From: Anisus vortex
Lineage: Eukaryota > Mollusca > Gastropoda > Planorbidae
Length of the DNA stretch: 64,000 nucleotides
Assembly (NCBI GenBank): GCA_949126835.1
Contig: OX421495.1
Location: 30,995,671-31,059,670, forward strand
Direction of reading: 5' to 3'
This document shows, in pieces, positions 63,000-64,000 of the stretch. Each line of letters opens with the position of its first letter. Position 1 is the first letter of the stretch. A program made the position numbers and the translations under genes. A model generated the notes under the pieces. That model searched no databases. It was not told the origin of the DNA and worked only from the letters and a program-made list of their open reading frames with translations.

Positions 63000-64000
63000 C
63001 AGGGCCGGCTCTAGGGTTTTTGGCGCCCTAGGCGAAAACAAATTCTGCGCCCTCAAGTGCCTTTGGCGAGGTCTGCCGGGTATGGAACTTCGAAAATGGG
63101 TTTTGTTAATAATTATAATATTATATCCCGACAAAGAATTTTATTTTATAACCTTTGATTTATGACTTTGAAATGTAAATGAAACAGTTGAATGAAAAGT
63201 AACAATGGCTTTGCATTATAGATTATATAAAAGCTACATAAAACACAGTTTTATATTAGGTTTATTGGTTTTATAGTTGCAGTATGTACAGTTTTCTTAA
63301 TAACAAACATAAATTCACAGTTAGATTATAGATTTTTTTTTCTGTTTTTATAACACTTTAAAAAATACACACAGGCTACTTGATATAATATTGCTTGATA
63401 TTGGATTATTGTTTTCTTAAATACGGTCCAAAAGTCACCTTTAAATACTGATTAACAGTATTTATACTCCTAGACACTAATACCGTAATGATACTTTTTT
63501 TTTCCTTTCTGCTTAGGAAATTCTTGTATGAGGGCTTTTGAGTCTAACTGTTTGCTATCTCACTTTCAATAGAAATTGTCGCCAGACCCGCAACTTGCCA
63601 CAAGTCTCTCCTGGCACATTGTACTACGCAAATATGTTTTAATTAGCTTAAGTTTTGAAAAACTTCATTCAACACTAGCTACAGAAAGTGGCAACGTAAG
63701 CAAAATACAAAGACGACACAAACTTTAGGAAATCCATTTTCAACATTCTGTTGGTTTTTGCACATCGACTTAACCTCTGATGTAGTCTTGTTTTTAAGGT
63801 CAGGAATGTTGTACAAAAGTCCAAAGACACCAGATACTTTATTTAACTGGGAAAATATTTCTTTTACCTCATAAGCAGCTGTGTCTAAAGCAGCAACAGA
63901 AAAGTGGATCTTGTAACTTTCTGAGGGGTCACCTGCAATATATACAGATTCATCTGTTGATTCGTAATCAACCATGTTCTTCATTTTTTTTAATTCAGAC
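63000..64000 (-). mobile_element. Start of a hAT element, cut by the window end
   Basis: CAGGGCCGGCTCTAGGG at 63000 is a typical hAT terminus of the CAGGGCCGGC type. GCGCCCTAGGCG and GCGCCCTCAAG repeats follow. The other end and the target duplication (expected ATAGGCTA) lie outside the window. A minus-strand frame from the edge to 63679 is probably transposase. Confidence 0.65.
63679..64000 (-). pseudogene. Partial hAT-type transposase frame at window edge
   Basis: The frame is open from the window edge to 63679; the ATG at 63982-63984 need not be the start. HFSVAALDTAAYEVKEIFSQLNKVSGVFGLLYN resembles the segment of zf-MYM/DUF4371-type hAT proteins in which a conserved His-rich start is followed by A.....VK.FF..L...Y.FF. 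The tail (CVVFVFCLRCHFL) is probably intronic or decayed. Its position next to a hAT terminus supports the call. Confidence 0.4.

Overview
This is animal (invertebrate) nuclear DNA. It is AT-rich and contains one spliced host gene, tRNA-derived SINE-like repeats, a LINE, several hAT-type DNA transposons and Ty3/gypsy-type LTR elements. There is no operon structure and nothing prokaryotic. The host cannot be named from sequence alone. The I-type LINE with RNase H and a Cys/His tail, and blocks dense in the octamer TAGGCCTA, would suit a marine or heterobranch gastropod; that is a low-confidence inference.

Layout. (1) 1-35920: a tandem array of a non-autonomous LTR retrotransposon on the minus strand, period 2634-2635 bp. 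LTRs of about 1280 bp alternate with internal regions of about 1355 bp. Each internal region carries a 289-codon ORF with two CCHC zinc knuckles and an integrase-C-terminal-like tail. Six internal regions and seven LTRs are visible; the array continues left of the window. (2) Unit 1 is interrupted by a young, apparently intact LTR retrotransposon (939-8428) whose pol order is protease-integrase-RT-RNase H, as in the Gmr1 group of Ty3/gypsy. Its gag and pol lie in one frame separated by a single UGA in the leaky context UGA-CUA-G. (3) The last LTR is interrupted by a 10.98 kb element with 13-bp TIRs (23349-34328), itself holding a hAT inside a hAT, and by a 1.06 kb MITE carrying a tRNA-like sequence (34391-35452). 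(4) The array ends at 35920 inside a 27-bp minisatellite, which is split in turn by a solo LTR (36714-37339). (5) 37.7-46.5 kb is AT-rich non-coding DNA with a minisatellite, a SINE, and an 87-bp tandem repeat split by a TTAA-type element.

(6) 46530-61913, minus strand: the only convincing host gene, a three-exon Rho-family GTPase of the Cdc42/RhoQ (TC10) kind, 197 residues, with all G motifs and a geranylgeranyl-type CAAX end. Its 7.7 kb and 7.1 kb introns hold a piggyBac-like MITE, a 5'-truncated LINE, a SINE, and a second copy of the tRNA-like MITE broken by two different hAT elements. (7) From 63000 to the window end lies the start of another hAT element.

In most cases the insertion history can be read directly, because the interrupted repeat exists elsewhere in the window as an uninterrupted copy, or because clean target-site duplications flank the insert. 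All coordinates and repeat boundaries come from reading by eye; identities are estimates.
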